A stretch of 64,000 bases of DNA from Tritrichomonas musculus (Eukaryota > Parabasalia > Tritrichomonadida > Tritrichomonadidae), in contig JAPFFF010000002.1 in the NCBI GenBank assembly GCA_039105265.1, positions 620,001 to 684,000 of the forward strand, read 5' to 3'. A program made the position numbers and the translations under genes. Positions 41,747-50,850 of this stretch are shown in pieces (within the stretch, counting starts at the first letter, position 1; every line of letters starts with the position of its first letter). The notes under the pieces were generated by a model. The model ran no database searches. It was not told the origin of the DNA and was given only the letters and a program-made list of their open reading frames with translations.

Positions 41747-42229
41747 TTACCAAGTCTCACGATATGGTGTGAAGCAGATAGCTTTGATTTCTTCAGGCTT
41801 ACAAATATGTGCCTCCTTTGGTTGGGCTGGTACGCGTTTAAGAGATCCGGTATATTTGACACCACTCTTTTTGGCTTCTTCTAAAACCTTTTTGTTTTGA
41901 GCGACGCGGTTAAGGAAGTCTTTCTTGCAGTTGCTGTGATATACGTGTTCTGTGCGAACATAAATACGTTTTGGCGCGATGTGATTGTTAATACGGCGGT
42001 AAACCAAAATTCCGACTGCGTGAGGTGAAACGTTCCAAACGACACCAGTTGATCCGTGATAAAGACGATGTGGCATTCCTTTATGGACAGCACCGTTAAC
42101 TTTAATATCAACAATGTCGCCAAGGCGGAAAGTACGAAGTTCTTGTGATGGTGGGGCGATTCCGTGTTTTCTGAATTTGCGTGCGAAGATGCTACGTGTT
42201 CCCCAACGGAGACCTGCTGTATGACCCAT
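41747..42229 (-). CDS. RPL21: 60S ribosomal protein L21 (eL21)
   Basis: This large-subunit ribosomal protein binds 5S/25S rRNA near the central protuberance. I choose ATG 42229, giving 160 residues that begin MGHTAGLRWGTRSIFARKFRKHG, because this aligns with the N-terminus of eukaryotic L21. The frame upstream has only a TTG start and is hydrophobic. Family signatures are GDIVDIKVNGAVHKGMPH, YHGSTGVVWNVSPHAVGI, KRIYVRTEHVYHSNC and LKRVPAQPKEAH. The length fits the family. Its leader carries CCTTTCACTC just 4 bases before the ATG and a GCGGTTA box about 22 bases upstream, forming a compact core promoter. The first of three tandem minus-strand genes from the right would be the kinase, then Rpb7, then this one, but spacers of 220-400 bases suggest separate promoters. 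Confidence 0.96.
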   Translation of the reverse strand: MGHTAGLRWGTRSIFARKFRKHGIAPPSQELRTFRLGDIVDIKVNGAVHKGMPHRLYHGSTGVVWNVSPHAVGILVYRRINNHIAPKRIYVRTEHVYHSNCKKDFLNRVAQNKKVLEEAKKSGVKYTGSLKRVPAQPKEAHICKPEEIKAICFTPYRETW

Positions 42230-42232
42230 TTT

Positions 42233-42242
42233 GAGTGAAAGG
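42233..42242 (-). promoter_or_regulatory. CCTTTCACTC core promoter of the eL21 gene (Inr-like)
   Basis: On the minus strand CCTTTCACTC ends 3 bases before the ATG at 42229. It joins CCTTT to a TCACT initiator, the same combination known as M5 plus Inr in T. vaginalis (from memory). GGCCTTTC sits at the same place before the uS9 gene. Confidence 0.5.
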
Positions 42243-42250
42243 CTAGACCA

Positions 42251-42257
42251 TAACCGC
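42251..42257 (-). promoter_or_regulatory. Myb-box-like GCGGTTA before the eL21 gene
   Basis: TAACCGC on the plus strand (GCGGTTA on the gene strand) lies about 22 bases before the ATG, just beyond the CCTTTCACTC initiator. The core matches that of ACGGTTA before the Rpb7 gene. Confidence 0.4.
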
Positions 42258-42631
42258 AATTTTTGATCTTTTTGAAAAGTTAAATGGTTGATTAAATAGA
42301 GATGATATGAATTTTCAAATAGTGAAAATTTCACTTTTCTGACAAAAAAGTTCAAATATTAAAGCATTATTCAATTTTAATAACAATTTTAAAACATATT
42401 AAAGATTTTTCCAGTATAATGTATATAGGGAGAGCACATGCGTTTAAAAATATGAGTTATCATAAAATAAGGGAAACGAAAAAACGATGAAGATATTATA
42501 TATATATATAATTTATTTTTTATAAAAAAAAGAATACCTACTTAAAATAAAAATGATCTATAATGTCATAGTAATTAAAAAAAAGTAATTAATAATATTG
42601 TCTATCTGTACTAAAAAAAATTGAAATGAAA

Positions 42632-43177
42632 TTAGTGAATAAATCCAAGTCCTTTGTCATTAATTGTTGCGGTTGCAGTTAATCGAGTAAAATCTGTATG
42701 TGGTTTTGTGTTAATAATTTTAACTCTAATTTTACTTCCTTTCATTAAAACAATTGGTAAAATAGAACCATCTTTTTCATTTTTAATTTTTTTGGTGAAT
42801 GAAGTGTTCTCTACATCAAATTCAAATCCTTGGCTAATGCATCTTGTTGCAACAAAAATTTCAAGAGGTCCTGCTTCAGCTTTTATACCTTGTTCGTTAA
42901 CACTTGTAATAAATGCATCAATAACTTGATTTGGTAAAGGCCTAAATATAATTGCGCGGTATTTAACATCATAAATAGCAAATCCAGTACGTTGTGAAAC
43001 AATACCATCACCAATCTTTTCGATTTTTTGAACTGTAAGAATAATTCCTGTATCGGCTGTAATCATTCCTTCAACAATATTACGAAGTTCGTCTTCAATT
43101 GTAGTAGTTGTAAGATCGCTAGCAAGTTTTAATGGGTGAATGCGAACTGATTGGTTTAGCGTAACTTCCCAAAACAT
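42632..43177 (-). CDS. RPB7: RNA polymerase II subunit Rpb7
   Basis: Rpb7 forms the stalk of RNA polymerase II together with Rpb4 and binds nascent RNA. The 181 residues begin MFWEVTLNQSVRIHPLKLASDL, as in other Rpb7 proteins (MFYHISLEHEILLHPRYFG in human). The N-terminal RNP-like domain contains GDGIVSQRTGFAIYDVKYRAIIFRP, which aligns with [25 protein letters not shown]. The C-terminal OB-fold contains GPLEIFVATRCI and a final LTATATINDKGLGFI. The fit to Rpb7 is better than to Rpc25 or Rpa43. The protein is about 10 residues longer than the human one, from a short insert near the OB fold. A Myb-like ACGGTTA box lies 14 bases before the ATG. Confidence 0.93.
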   Translation of the reverse strand: MFWEVTLNQSVRIHPLKLASDLTTTTIEDELRNIVEGMITADTGIILTVQKIEKIGDGIVSQRTGFAIYDVKYRAIIFRPLPNQVIDAFITSVNEQGIKAEAGPLEIFVATRCISQGFEFDVENTSFTKKIKNEKDGSILPIVLMKGSKIRVKIINTKPHTDFTRLTATATINDKGLGFIH

Positions 43178-43190
43178 TAAAATAGAAGTG

Positions 43191-43197
43191 TAACCGT
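43191..43197 (-). promoter_or_regulatory. Myb-box-like ACGGTTA before the Rpb7 gene
   Basis: TAACCGT on the plus strand lies 14 bases upstream of the ATG at 43177, in the position expected of a core promoter element with a very short leader. Confidence 0.4.
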
Positions 43198-43396
43198 AAA
43201 GTATTTAAAATTTTAAAAGTCAAAACTCTTCAATGTGGATTATTACACTAAAAGCAAGTTGTAATATGATTCGACGAAAAGCAAGACTTGAAAAAAGATT
43301 TTCTCAAAAAATGTAAAAAGGAATGAATAAAATAATTTAATTATTTAAAATATTAACAAATTTATGAAAAAACTGTTATACTATCAAAATAATTAA

Positions 43397-44842
43397 TCAA
43401 TCATCATCTGCTGTTAGTTCACGAAGTTCATTTTCCAGGATTTGAATTTGATTTTTGATTCCTTCGTTTTGGCTTGAAATTGATTGTATTCTATGTTTAA
43501 GTGTAGCAACTTCCGATTCCATCATCTGGATTTTTTGATCATCAGCATCTGTAGGTAATGTTTTTCTTTGTGTAATAGTAAATTTGCCCTTTTTTACAAC
43601 TTTCGTATTTTCTTTATCGCCTATGGTCAAACTAGGTTGAACCAATTGTTCAGTTGATGCAGCTGCTTGAATCGTAGCTGGTCTTTTAATATTTGAATCA
43701 TTTGATTGGTTCATGCTTGGATTTGAAGTTGAACGAACTGGAAAGGATGAATTTTTACTGAAATTAGAGCTGCTTTTAGACACTAAAAGCTTATTTTGAT
43801 TTTTGTTATTTTCTGATTTGCTTTCTTCTTCGTTTTGAGTAGTACTATCTGTATCATTAAAGATCCATTCGACTTTTTCTACTTTCGCTTCTCGTTTCTC
43901 TGATGTTTTTTGTTGTTGTGCTTGTTGTTGTGTATCAGAATTCTGATGCACTCTAAGAAATCTTTCTTCGAGAGGTGGCAAGGTTACAATCAAATTTCGA
44001 GCTATATCAGATGTTGAAGTTGCTTGCTTAATGAATTTTGTTTCTAAAAGTTGATGTGCAGATGCTCTTTTTGATGCAACTTGTTGAAGGCATTGCCTAA
44101 CAAAATCTCTAAATGCTCCTGAAAAATTTTGATTTTCTGGAAGTGTTGGTGGAGGAGAATTTGATATACGAACAATAACTTCGAGAGGGTATAAGTTTGC
44201 ATATGGAGCTGAACCTGTAGCTAGCTCAATTGCAGTAATACCAAGAGACCAAATATCAGCTTTCTCTGTATATCCAATTCCTGCTGCAAGGATTTCGGGA
44301 GCCATATAGCATGGTGTTCCAATAACAGTAAACCTTGCCCTCTTTCTCTGACCTTGCTCAACTAAATTTGCAGCTATGCCAAAATCTGCAATTTTAACTT
44401 CACCTCTGTCGTTGATTAAAATGTTTCCAGCTTTGATATCACGATGCAATTGACGGTTTTCATGGAAATATGCAAGAGATTTTAAAACTTCTCTCAAGAT
44501 TGTAGCAATAATAGTTTCGTTACCAATTCCTTTTGGATGATTAAATCGCATGATTTCGTAGCATGAGCCTCCACTCATGTATTCCATTAATATATACAAA
44601 TAAGATTTGTCAACGAAAGAGCCATAGTATTCAACAACATTTGGATGTTTGCAATTTGCCCAAAAAGACACTTCAGCGCGTAAGTTATCTATCTCAATAG
44701 GACAGGTTTCTAGGTTAACAACTTTAATAGCTAATCGGCGCTTATTTTTTAAACATACTGCTGAATAAACTTCTGATGTTGCTCCTCGACCTATCAAACT
44801 GCCTAATTTATATTGAGAGATTTCGAGAGGAAATGTATTCAT
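43397..44842 (-). CDS. Ste20/GCK-group serine/threonine kinase, FRAY (OSR1/SPAK)-like
   Basis: This 481-residue kinase has its catalytic domain at about 11-270: glycine loop IGRGATSEV, lysine K40 (LAIKVV), HRD at 133-135 (LHRDIKAGNIL), DFG at 153, activation segment VIGTPCYMAPE, and KADIWSLGITAIELATG. All catalytic residues are present. TIIATILREVLKSL and GATSEV with VVNLETC are closest to OSR1/SPAK/FRAY kinases (ATILREVLEGL, INLEKC), which act in stress, volume and ion control. The tail (about 275-481) is Gln-, Ser- and Asn-rich, ending in a coiled coil (VATLKHRIQSISSQNEGIKNQIQILENEL). I do not see the CCT docking domain of SPAK, so partners may differ. CAAAAAGT words lie at 44999-45046, 157-204 bases upstream. 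Confidence 0.92.
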   Translation of the reverse strand: MNTFPLEISQYKLGSLIGRGATSEVYSAVCLKNKRRLAIKVVNLETCPIEIDNLRAEVSFWANCKHPNVVEYYGSFVDKSYLYILMEYMSGGSCYEIMRFNHPKGIGNETIIATILREVLKSLAYFHENRQLHRDIKAGNILINDRGEVKIADFGIAANLVEQGQRKRARFTVIGTPCYMAPEILAAGIGYTEKADIWSLGITAIELATGSAPYANLYPLEVIVRISNSPPPTLPENQNFSGAFRDFVRQCLQQVASKRASAHQLLETKFIKQATSTSDIARNLIVTLPPLEERFLRVHQNSDTQQQAQQQKTSEKREAKVEKVEWIFNDTDSTTQNEEESKSENNKNQNKLLVSKSSSNFSKNSSFPVRSTSNPSMNQSNDSNIKRPATIQAAASTEQLVQPSLTIGDKENTKVVKKGKFTITQRKTLPTDADDQKIQMMESEVATLKHRIQSISSQNEGIKNQIQILENELRELTADDD

Positions 44843-44998
44843 TAATAAAATAATTTAGATTTTTTTGAATAGTTTATTAATTAAAAATTGAGTAGAAATG
44901 AAATTTTTAAAAAATCCTAGCAATTTATTCTCTAAATAATTATAATTTAGCATTTGGTGATTTTGGTCAATCTCTTATATATTGAAGTAAAGATTTAA

Positions 44999-45046
44999 AC
45001 TTTTTGTTTGGATGATAAAAAGAATTTTTGTGAGAAGTCAAAAAGT
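44999..45046 (-). promoter_or_regulatory. ACTTTTTG and CAAAAAGT boxes upstream of the kinase gene
   Basis: ACTTTTTG at 44999-45006 and CAAAAAGT at 45039-45046 form an inverted pair 40 bases apart, 157-204 bases upstream of the ATG at 44842. Confidence 0.25.
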
Positions 45047-45629
45047 TTAAAACTTTCGTCTTTCCATTGTATTTAAAAATCTATTTTTCCTATTTAAAAA
45101 TCGTTGATTTCGGTGTTTAAATCGTCATCTTCATCATGAAATACTTTTTGCCGAATTATTTATATTAAAATGATATTTGAAGCAAATGTATGAGTAAAGC
45201 TTGATGAGATTATAATATGTCAAATTTTTATGTATAAATATATTTAACATGTCTGAATATCAATTAAAAAAACGTAAAAATTAAGAAATGATTTATGTTT
45301 TTTTTTAAAAATTTTGTCATAAGTGTATACAAAAAGGAAAATATGTATCTCATTTTATATATATATATAGACAAATGACGCAAATAATTTGTCATTAATA
45401 TTTTTTTATTGATAGATACATTTTAATGAATTTATAAATCAAAAATTATGATGCTCTGATTGTTAAATTAATATTTTAAAAGTGACTTATATTAATATAT
45501 TTATTAATATAATTTCATGGATAATTTCTCAAAAAAGCAATCAAAATTCTTAGAAAATTCAATTCTTAAAATTTTAAGAAATTCAATTTTGTTTTAGCAA
45601 GTTTAAATTTCAAAAGGCAATATATTTAA

Positions 45630-45968
45630 GGTTCTCCTTCCCTAAAAAAATGAAAATTATTCAATATTGAATTAACTCATAGAATATATAATTCAATAGA
45701 GCATTTTTCGGAAAAAGTTTTGGTGAAAAATAAAAAAATTTGGCCTCAACGATTAAATCTTATTTTATTCAAAAGTTTATTGAATGTGTGATTTCTATCA
45801 GTAGAAAAATAAAAACAATAATATTACCTGAAAATGTTTTTATACAATTTTTTAAAATATATATTTTCATAAATTTTATATTTTAATTCATTTTTACAGA
45901 TGATATTTATGTATATTTTATTTGTGAAATCTCATTGAATTTAATCTTTTAAATTTGAAAGGAGAACC
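45630..45968. mobile_element. Candidate 339-base MITE with TTAA target duplication
   Basis: TTAA at 45626-45629 is followed by GGTTCTCCTT. On the other side AAGGAGAACC (45959-45968) is followed by TTAA at 45969-45972. The 10-base perfect terminal inverted repeats and the TTAA duplication suit a piggyBac-type non-autonomous element. The interior is A/T-rich with no ORF. The inverted repeat is short, so chance cannot be excluded without finding other copies. Confidence 0.5.
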
Positions 45969-46209
45969 TTAAATTATAATATTTCTGTGTTAAAGCATGA
46001 ATAAAAAATGTATTCAGCTTTTGTAAAATTATTCAATTCCAAGATTTTGAAAAAAAAAGGAACTCTTCATAAATAGTCAAATCTATTCAAATTTTTGAAT
46101 TTTATAATTCAAATTTTTTGAATTTTTTGAACCCTAATTTAAATTGATGTGAAATCAATATTTCTATCTTTATTTTGTTTGCATAATATTTAAATCATTA
46201 TCAATTTAT

Positions 46210-48789
46210 ATGATAGATGAAAATATTTATAATATATTGATATCATCTATAGCGCATGATATGCAATCATTAAATAAAAACTTTTACATTTCTCTTGATA
46301 AATTACGAAAAGAAATAATTAAAACACATAGAACAATATCTTTATTGCCCTATTATATATATATTATTGATATCAAGCATCATCAACAAAAGCCGCCATC
46401 CAATATGCCAATAATTTCTGATTCAGATTTAATGTTATCATTATTTAAGCCAAAAGAGAATCCATCATTTCCTGAAATTTCAATGATAGCACAAGATGTT
46501 TCATTTCTAATTAACTATTTTGAGAGTAACCCATCAGAACTTGCAAGAGAAGTAGTCAATTCAAAAAGCACATCTGAAAACATTAACTACTATCATTTAA
46601 TATATCAAGTTATTCCTTCATTATTTGGTTTTTTTCATTCATTTGAGCATTTAAGTCTTGCTTCCAGATTTTATCAAAGCGTTATTGATATAATCTCAGA
46701 TAATCCAAAAGACTCCATCCGTATTTTGCAGCCATTTTTAAATACTCCTAGCACTTATCGTTATATCGAATATGTCATGACCAAATTTTTCAAGAAAATG
46801 GTTTTATGCAAATCTTCAATGAATGCTAAAGATACATCCTTTTTAGATGAAAATTCTTATGAATATAGTAATTATATATCGTGTCGTAATAAAAACACTA
46901 AAAAATTGCTTTATTACTTAACAAAAGGAGTATCACTTTTACCAGATCCAATTCTCGAAATATTCCGCCTAATTAAAACTAAATATAATGATAAATGGTC
47001 AATAAAAAACTGGTACAAGCTTGTATTTTCAATTTTCATTATTCCACATGTTACACGATGGGCAAGATCTCGCTTTTTTAATATCGATCATAATTTGTTA
47101 TCATTCTCACCAAATCGCCCAAAAATGAATGAAAAAGATTCTCTTAATACGCCATATTCAACAATTCCAAATTTATATCAATTGTCGACTGTGAGTCTCA
47201 ATTCACCTTCAAGGTCAAACACAGACAAACTAGATCAGATAAATAATATTTTATCAAATGTATTGAACGATAATTTTAGAGCTGAACTTGATACTTTTTT
47301 AAATGCCTTATGTACTGTTCAATCAACTTACAATCCACCTCAAATGTATAAGTGCTTCAATAATTTTTCAATTCAATATTATATGATGATCAACGACTTT
47401 ATTATTTTTATAGATTTGCTCAAGTCGCGCAATATTTTGCCTTCATTTATCAAATATGAATTAGTTCATGAAATTCCTGAAAAGTATCGAACAATTAGTT
47501 TTTATTTAAATGTATATCAGTCTGCAAAACCAAAAAAAGTTATCAAAATTGAAAACCCTATTGTTTTTCCACATATTGACGTTAATCCAGATGATTTAAA
47601 TAAATTTGAAAATCAAGTTGAATACAGATCTAGGCTTGCATCTCTTGAGTTACTTGCGGACTCAGAAAATAAAAATAAAATGATATTTTCTTTGGAAAAA
47701 TCAGTTTCAGATCCTGATTTTCATCGTTTTGTTATGTCCAACATTATAATTCAGTTATCTAATTCAGCTGATATGTTCGAAGAATATATAGAAGCTCGAA
47801 GAATTCATGATGAAATTGAAAAATGGGAAGATGTTTCATTCTCTAGTCGAAACTTTCTATTTCTAGCGTATTTGCATAACTTGCATAAATTTCCAACAGC
47901 TTTTGATCTTTTACCTAGAAAAGTTAAACTCTTGAACCAGCTTTCGCTCATTAATGAAAAAGAGCTTTTAGAGCATTTGAATCAGCTTGCATCCTTCTCA
48001 GGAGAATGGGACGGCTTTATACACCGAATTACATCAATTGAACCACTTCCAGAAAATGAAACAAAAAAAAGAGAGCAGCAGCAAGAAAATCATCAAAAAA
48101 ATGTTGGCCAAACTAATCAAGAACCCAAAAAACTATTCAAAAAAAATCAAGAATTAAGTCAACATCAAAATAATTTGATGCAGCAAAGCCCAAAGAAAAT
48201 TCAAAAAAAGCAACAAGTTAAATTACAGAAATGTTCAAGTGAACCTCATCATAAAAATCAAATGACTAAATCTCGGTCAAGTCCAAATGTTGGTTTGATT
48301 GAACAAAAGCATATTAAGTTTGTTGAAAAATTAAACTATTTTGATGAAGCTCAACAACTTCCATTGTATTTCCTGAAAGCTCTTTCAATATTTTCTCAAA
48401 TTACTGTTGTTAATCTTCCTGAAAAATATGAGTTTCTTATACAATTTCTTGTTATCGTTGAACAATTTTTTCCAAAAGAAGATAATAATCTCTATTTTTT
48501 TCTCATACAACGAATCCCTGGATCTATTTTAATTAAAATTTTCATTGAAATCTCAACTGTAGCAATTCATAATGATATTTGCTATAACTTTATACCAAAT
48601 AATGAAAAATACATGTGGCAACGATTTGAAAATTTAATATACGAAATAGCTACAAAAAATAATGCAATTTTTCAGAAGATATTGAAGTGTCAATTTGAAT
48701 TTCATAAAATATTTGAAGCATGGAAAAACTCACTTTCAAACAAAAGGCCATTTACCAGGAGAAATCGGAGTTTATCTTTTGTCGGATAA
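46210..48789 (+). CDS. Large helical protein of unknown function
   Basis: This 859-residue protein is not recognised. Most of it is predicted helix: about 1-240 with FYQSVIDIIS and RILQPFLNTPSTYRYIEYVM; about 245-600 with repeated helical hairpins; then a Lys/Gln/Asn-rich disordered linker (about 620-700) and a final helical region (about 715-840) before a basic tail with RRNRSLSF. The motif of a Phe- and Leu-rich helix followed by PFL and RYIEY loosely recalls RasGAP-like or HEAT-type trichomonad proteins, but I see no arginine finger and do not assign it. There is no signal peptide or membrane span, so it is likely cytosolic. The start is the ATG at 46210. The stop overlaps TAAA. Confidence 0.8.
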   Translation: MIDENIYNILISSIAHDMQSLNKNFYISLDKLRKEIIKTHRTISLLPYYIYIIDIKHHQQKPPSNMPIISDSDLMLSLFKPKENPSFPEISMIAQDVSFLINYFESNPSELAREVVNSKSTSENINYYHLIYQVIPSLFGFFHSFEHLSLASRFYQSVIDIISDNPKDSIRILQPFLNTPSTYRYIEYVMTKFFKKMVLCKSSMNAKDTSFLDENSYEYSNYISCRNKNTKKLLYYLTKGVSLLPDPILEIFRLIKTKYNDKWSIKNWYKLVFSIFIIPHVTRWARSRFFNIDHNLLSFSPNRPKMNEKDSLNTPYSTIPNLYQLSTVSLNSPSRSNTDKLDQINNILSNVLNDNFRAELDTFLNALCTVQSTYNPPQMYKCFNNFSIQYYMMINDFIIFIDLLKSRNILPSFIKYELVHEIPEKYRTISFYLNVYQSAKPKKVIKIENPIVFPHIDVNPDDLNKFENQVEYRSRLASLELLADSENKNKMIFSLEKSVSDPDFHRFVMSNIIIQLSNSADMFEEYIEARRIHDEIEKWEDVSFSSRNFLFLAYLHNLHKFPTAFDLLPRKVKLLNQLSLINEKELLEHLNQLASFSGEWDGFIHRITSIEPLPENETKKREQQQENHQKNVGQTNQEPKKLFKKNQELSQHQNNLMQQSPKKIQKKQQVKLQKCSSEPHHKNQMTKSRSSPNVGLIEQKHIKFVEKLNYFDEAQQLPLYFLKALSIFSQITVVNLPEKYEFLIQFLVIVEQFFPKEDNNLYFFLIQRIPGSILIKIFIEISTVAIHNDICYNFIPNNEKYMWQRFENLIYEIATKNNAIFQKILKCQFEFHKIFEAWKNSLSNKRPFTRRNRSLSFVG

Positions 48790-49051
48790 ATTAATTTTGT
48801 TTTTTATTTTAATAAATATTGTTTTCATATTCATTTTTCCAATACTTAGTCATTGTAAAAGTTGATGTAAATTTATTATTTGTTTGAATATGATAGTGAG
48901 TATTTTGGCATGAAATGTTATAAAAAAAAAAAAAGTAAGATTCAACAAAATATGATTAATTGTTAAATAAAATGATTAAAAAAATTATAAAGAATAAACT
49001 TTTTTTAAAGAACTTAAAATGTATTGCAAAAGATTTTTTATGTTTATCTGC
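48790..49051. other. Convergent spacer between the 859-residue gene and uS9
   Basis: A/T-rich spacer with an 11-base poly(A) run near 48925. I see no gene. Confidence 0.4.
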
Positions 49052-49477
49052 TTAACGATATGACATTTGTCTTCTGACACGGGCACCTTGACCTCCGAAT
49101 TTCTTTGGTTCCATACGACGTGGATCGGCAACAAGGAGTGTACGGTCATATTCTAAAAGGATTTTCTTGATTTCATCTTTAGCTTGTTCATCAACGTATT
49201 TCTGGTAATATGCGACAACAGCCTTTGAAACAGCTTGGCGGATTGCGTATATTTGTGAAACGTGTCCACCGCCGTGAACGCGAAGACGGATATCGAGATT
49301 TTTCCATTTATCTTCACCGATTAATTTGAGAGGTTCGAGAAGTTTAGCTTGAAGAGTTTGGCTTGCAACTTGATCTAAGGGAGTTCCATTAAGCTTGATA
49401 AGGCCAGTTCCTTCCTTGCAATAAGCGATAGCTGTGGCGGTTCTTTTACGGCCGAAGACTTGGACACTGTTCTTCAT
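49052..49477 (-). CDS. RPS16: 40S ribosomal protein S16 (uS9)
   Basis: This small-subunit ribosomal protein reaches the P-site tRNA through its C-terminal tail. The 141 residues match eukaryotic S16 throughout: [100 protein letters not shown]. The invariant Arg-rich C-terminus ending SYR is intact. The length equals the usual family length. The leader is only a few bases: GGCCTTTC begins 4 bases before the ATG, as in the eL21 gene, pointing to shared ribosomal-protein promoter design. Confidence 0.97.
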   Translation of the reverse strand: MKNSVQVFGRKRTATAIAYCKEGTGLIKLNGTPLDQVASQTLQAKLLEPLKLIGEDKWKNLDIRLRVHGGGHVSQIYAIRQAVSKAVVAYYQKYVDEQAKDEIKKILLEYDRTLLVADPRRMEPKKFGGQGARVRRQMSYR

Positions 49478-49480
49478 TTA

Positions 49481-49488
49481 GAAAGGCC
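49481..49488 (-). promoter_or_regulatory. GGCCTTTC core promoter element of the uS9 gene
   Basis: On the gene strand GGCCTTTC ends 3 bases before the ATG. The eL21 gene has AGCCTTTC in the same region. No TCA-Y-T word is present here, so the CCTTT part may define the start. Confidence 0.4.
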
Positions 49489-50020
49489 AGCCTGAGCTTT
49501 TCAAATTTTTAAGTACTTTATTTTTTTTAGAAAAGTGACGTTTTCAAACTAAATAAATTAAAATTCTGACGTTTATAAGTGATTTTATCAAATAAAAAAA
49601 TATGTTATTTATTAATATATTAGTGCATTAATTAAATCTCTAATTACGAAAATAAATTCTTAAAAAATAATTATTCGTTGACTTATTTATATAATAAATT
49701 ATTATAATTTAGCAAGAAAAAGAAATTAAAACTCCTTTATAATGAAATATATGAGTAAATAACCAAATCTTCATGGATTAAATTATATTATCTAAATTAT
49801 TATAAAAAATTATCATTTAGCAAAAGAAATCTATTTCAAAATTGATCATGCTTGTGGAGTATATATAGAAATGGTCATGAAAAAAAAAAAGTAGCAAATA
49901 ATTCTTTCAATGTAATAAGCTTATTCTTCAAAATCTTGGTGAATAAACTTTTTGAGTGTTATACGTTATTTAAATAAAAAAAGAGTAAAAAGAATAATAA
50001 ATAATTTTGCTAAAAAAAAG

Positions 50021-50023
<3 letters not shown>

Positions 50024-50054
<31 letters not shown>
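50024..50054. repeat. (TA)n microsatellite, about 31 bases
   Basis: Uninterrupted alternating A and T lies 8 bases past the stop of the minus-strand gene at 50062. It is a likely polymorphic marker with strong DNA-unwinding potential. Confidence 0.85.
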
Positions 50055-50059
<5 letters not shown>

Positions 50060-50061
50060 AT

Positions 50062-50478
50062 TTAAAAATAATTCTTAAAAGCTTTGTTGTATGTTGTTAA
50101 ATATTGTTTTTCAGGAGGCCTTGGAGGTAATGAATAGTCTGGAAGATAAACATCTGGTTTGCAATCTAACATTTTAGAAAGTTGTTCCCCTGTACAATTC
50201 ATTCTACGTGTTGTTACATTATCTTGTTGTGGATGGTGTTGAACATAGGTTTCCATTGAAACAGTTTTGAAATGTTCTTCTGGAGTTTCATCGTTTTGAT
50301 ATTGGAAAACAGGTCCTGTATCAAATTGGCGACGAGCTATTCTTGGGATATTTTCGACATCGTCATTCTTTGGACGAATCGAAATGTGTGCACGATTAGC
50401 ATTAGCCTCAAAATAGCGGTCTTCGTACCAGTTACCTTGAAGAGTATTTGAGTCATATGGATTTTCAGAACCTGACAT
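50062..50478 (-). CDS. Small basic/aromatic protein, possibly axonemal (microtubule inner protein-like)
   Basis: This 138-residue protein has no predicted long helices, many Tyr, Pro, Asn and Arg, and short turn motifs: LQGNWYEDRYFEA near residue 13, ETYVQHHP, and PPRPPEKQYLTTYNKAF at the C-terminus. Such extended, proline- and aromatic-rich small proteins are typical of microtubule inner proteins of flagella. The GNWYEDR word recalls GNWMEER in CFAP107 (C1orf158), and YLTTYNKAF recalls YLISTYDDHY of the same protein; this comparison is from memory and weak. Trichomonads have flagella, so the role is plausible. It has an ATG at 50478 and a CAAAAAGT word 110 bases upstream. The adjacent gene starting at 51363 is similar in style and may be co-functional. 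Confidence 0.6.
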   Translation of the reverse strand: MSGSENPYDSNTLQGNWYEDRYFEANANRAHISIRPKNDDVENIPRIARRQFDTGPVFQYQNDETPEEHFKTVSMETYVQHHPQQDNVTTRRMNCTGEQLSKMLDCKPDVYLPDYSLPPRPPEKQYLTTYNKAFKNYF

Positions 50479-50850
50479 CAGTTTAAAAAATAAAAATTTT
50501 TGTAAAATTTATTCTTTCTAACGTTTTTAATTCAATTATTTGATTATTAACGTTCGTTTTTTAAGATGATATTTGACCTATTTATTTCAAAAAGTTGTTT
50601 TAATATAAATAAAAATATCCTGATATATAGAATATGATAAGAAATTTAACAGTGTTAATTGTTCTCGAATTATGTTTGATAAATTAGCATTCCCACTTAA
50701 ATAAAATTTTTTTTTTTTAATAAATATTTTCAAAAATCCAGGTAAAATAATATTTGGTATAAAATATTTCCTTTAATATAAATAATAATAATAAACAGTA
50801 ATATAAAAAGCATGAAGCAAATTGAAAAAAAAAAAAAAAAAAAAAAAATC
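50479..50850. other. Spacer between two small minus-strand genes, 372 bases
   Basis: A/T-rich, with TAACGTT at 50519 and CAAAAAGT at 50588 upstream of the 50478 start, and a long poly(A) run at about 50826-50848 next to the stop of the following gene. Confidence 0.4.
50588..50595 (-). promoter_or_regulatory. CAAAAAGT box upstream of the gene starting at 50478
   Basis: TTTCAAAAAGTTG lies 110 bases upstream of the ATG, on the antisense side relative to the gene. The distance matches other genes in the window. Confidence 0.3.

Larger units (their letters stand above)
44843..46209. other. Long AT-rich divergent intergenic region, 1367 bases
   Basis: This lies between the minus-strand kinase and the plus-strand 859-residue gene. 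It holds three ACTTTTTG/CAAAAAGT words near the kinase (44999, 45039, 45143), an imperfect palindrome near 45550-45595 and a TTAA-flanked inverted-repeat candidate at 45630-45968. I see no gene. Confidence 0.5.
49478..50061. other. Intergenic spacer, 584 bases, with (TA)n microsatellite
   Basis: This contains the compact uS9 promoter, an ACTTTTTG word at 49947 and a long TA tract at 50024-50054 just before the end of the next gene. I see no coding sequence. Confidence 0.4.

Noticed and set aside
42230-42355. N-terminal extension of eL21
   Set aside because: It begins with TTG, has no match to L21, and covers the CCTTTC/TCACT promoter; ATG 42229 matches the family N-terminus.
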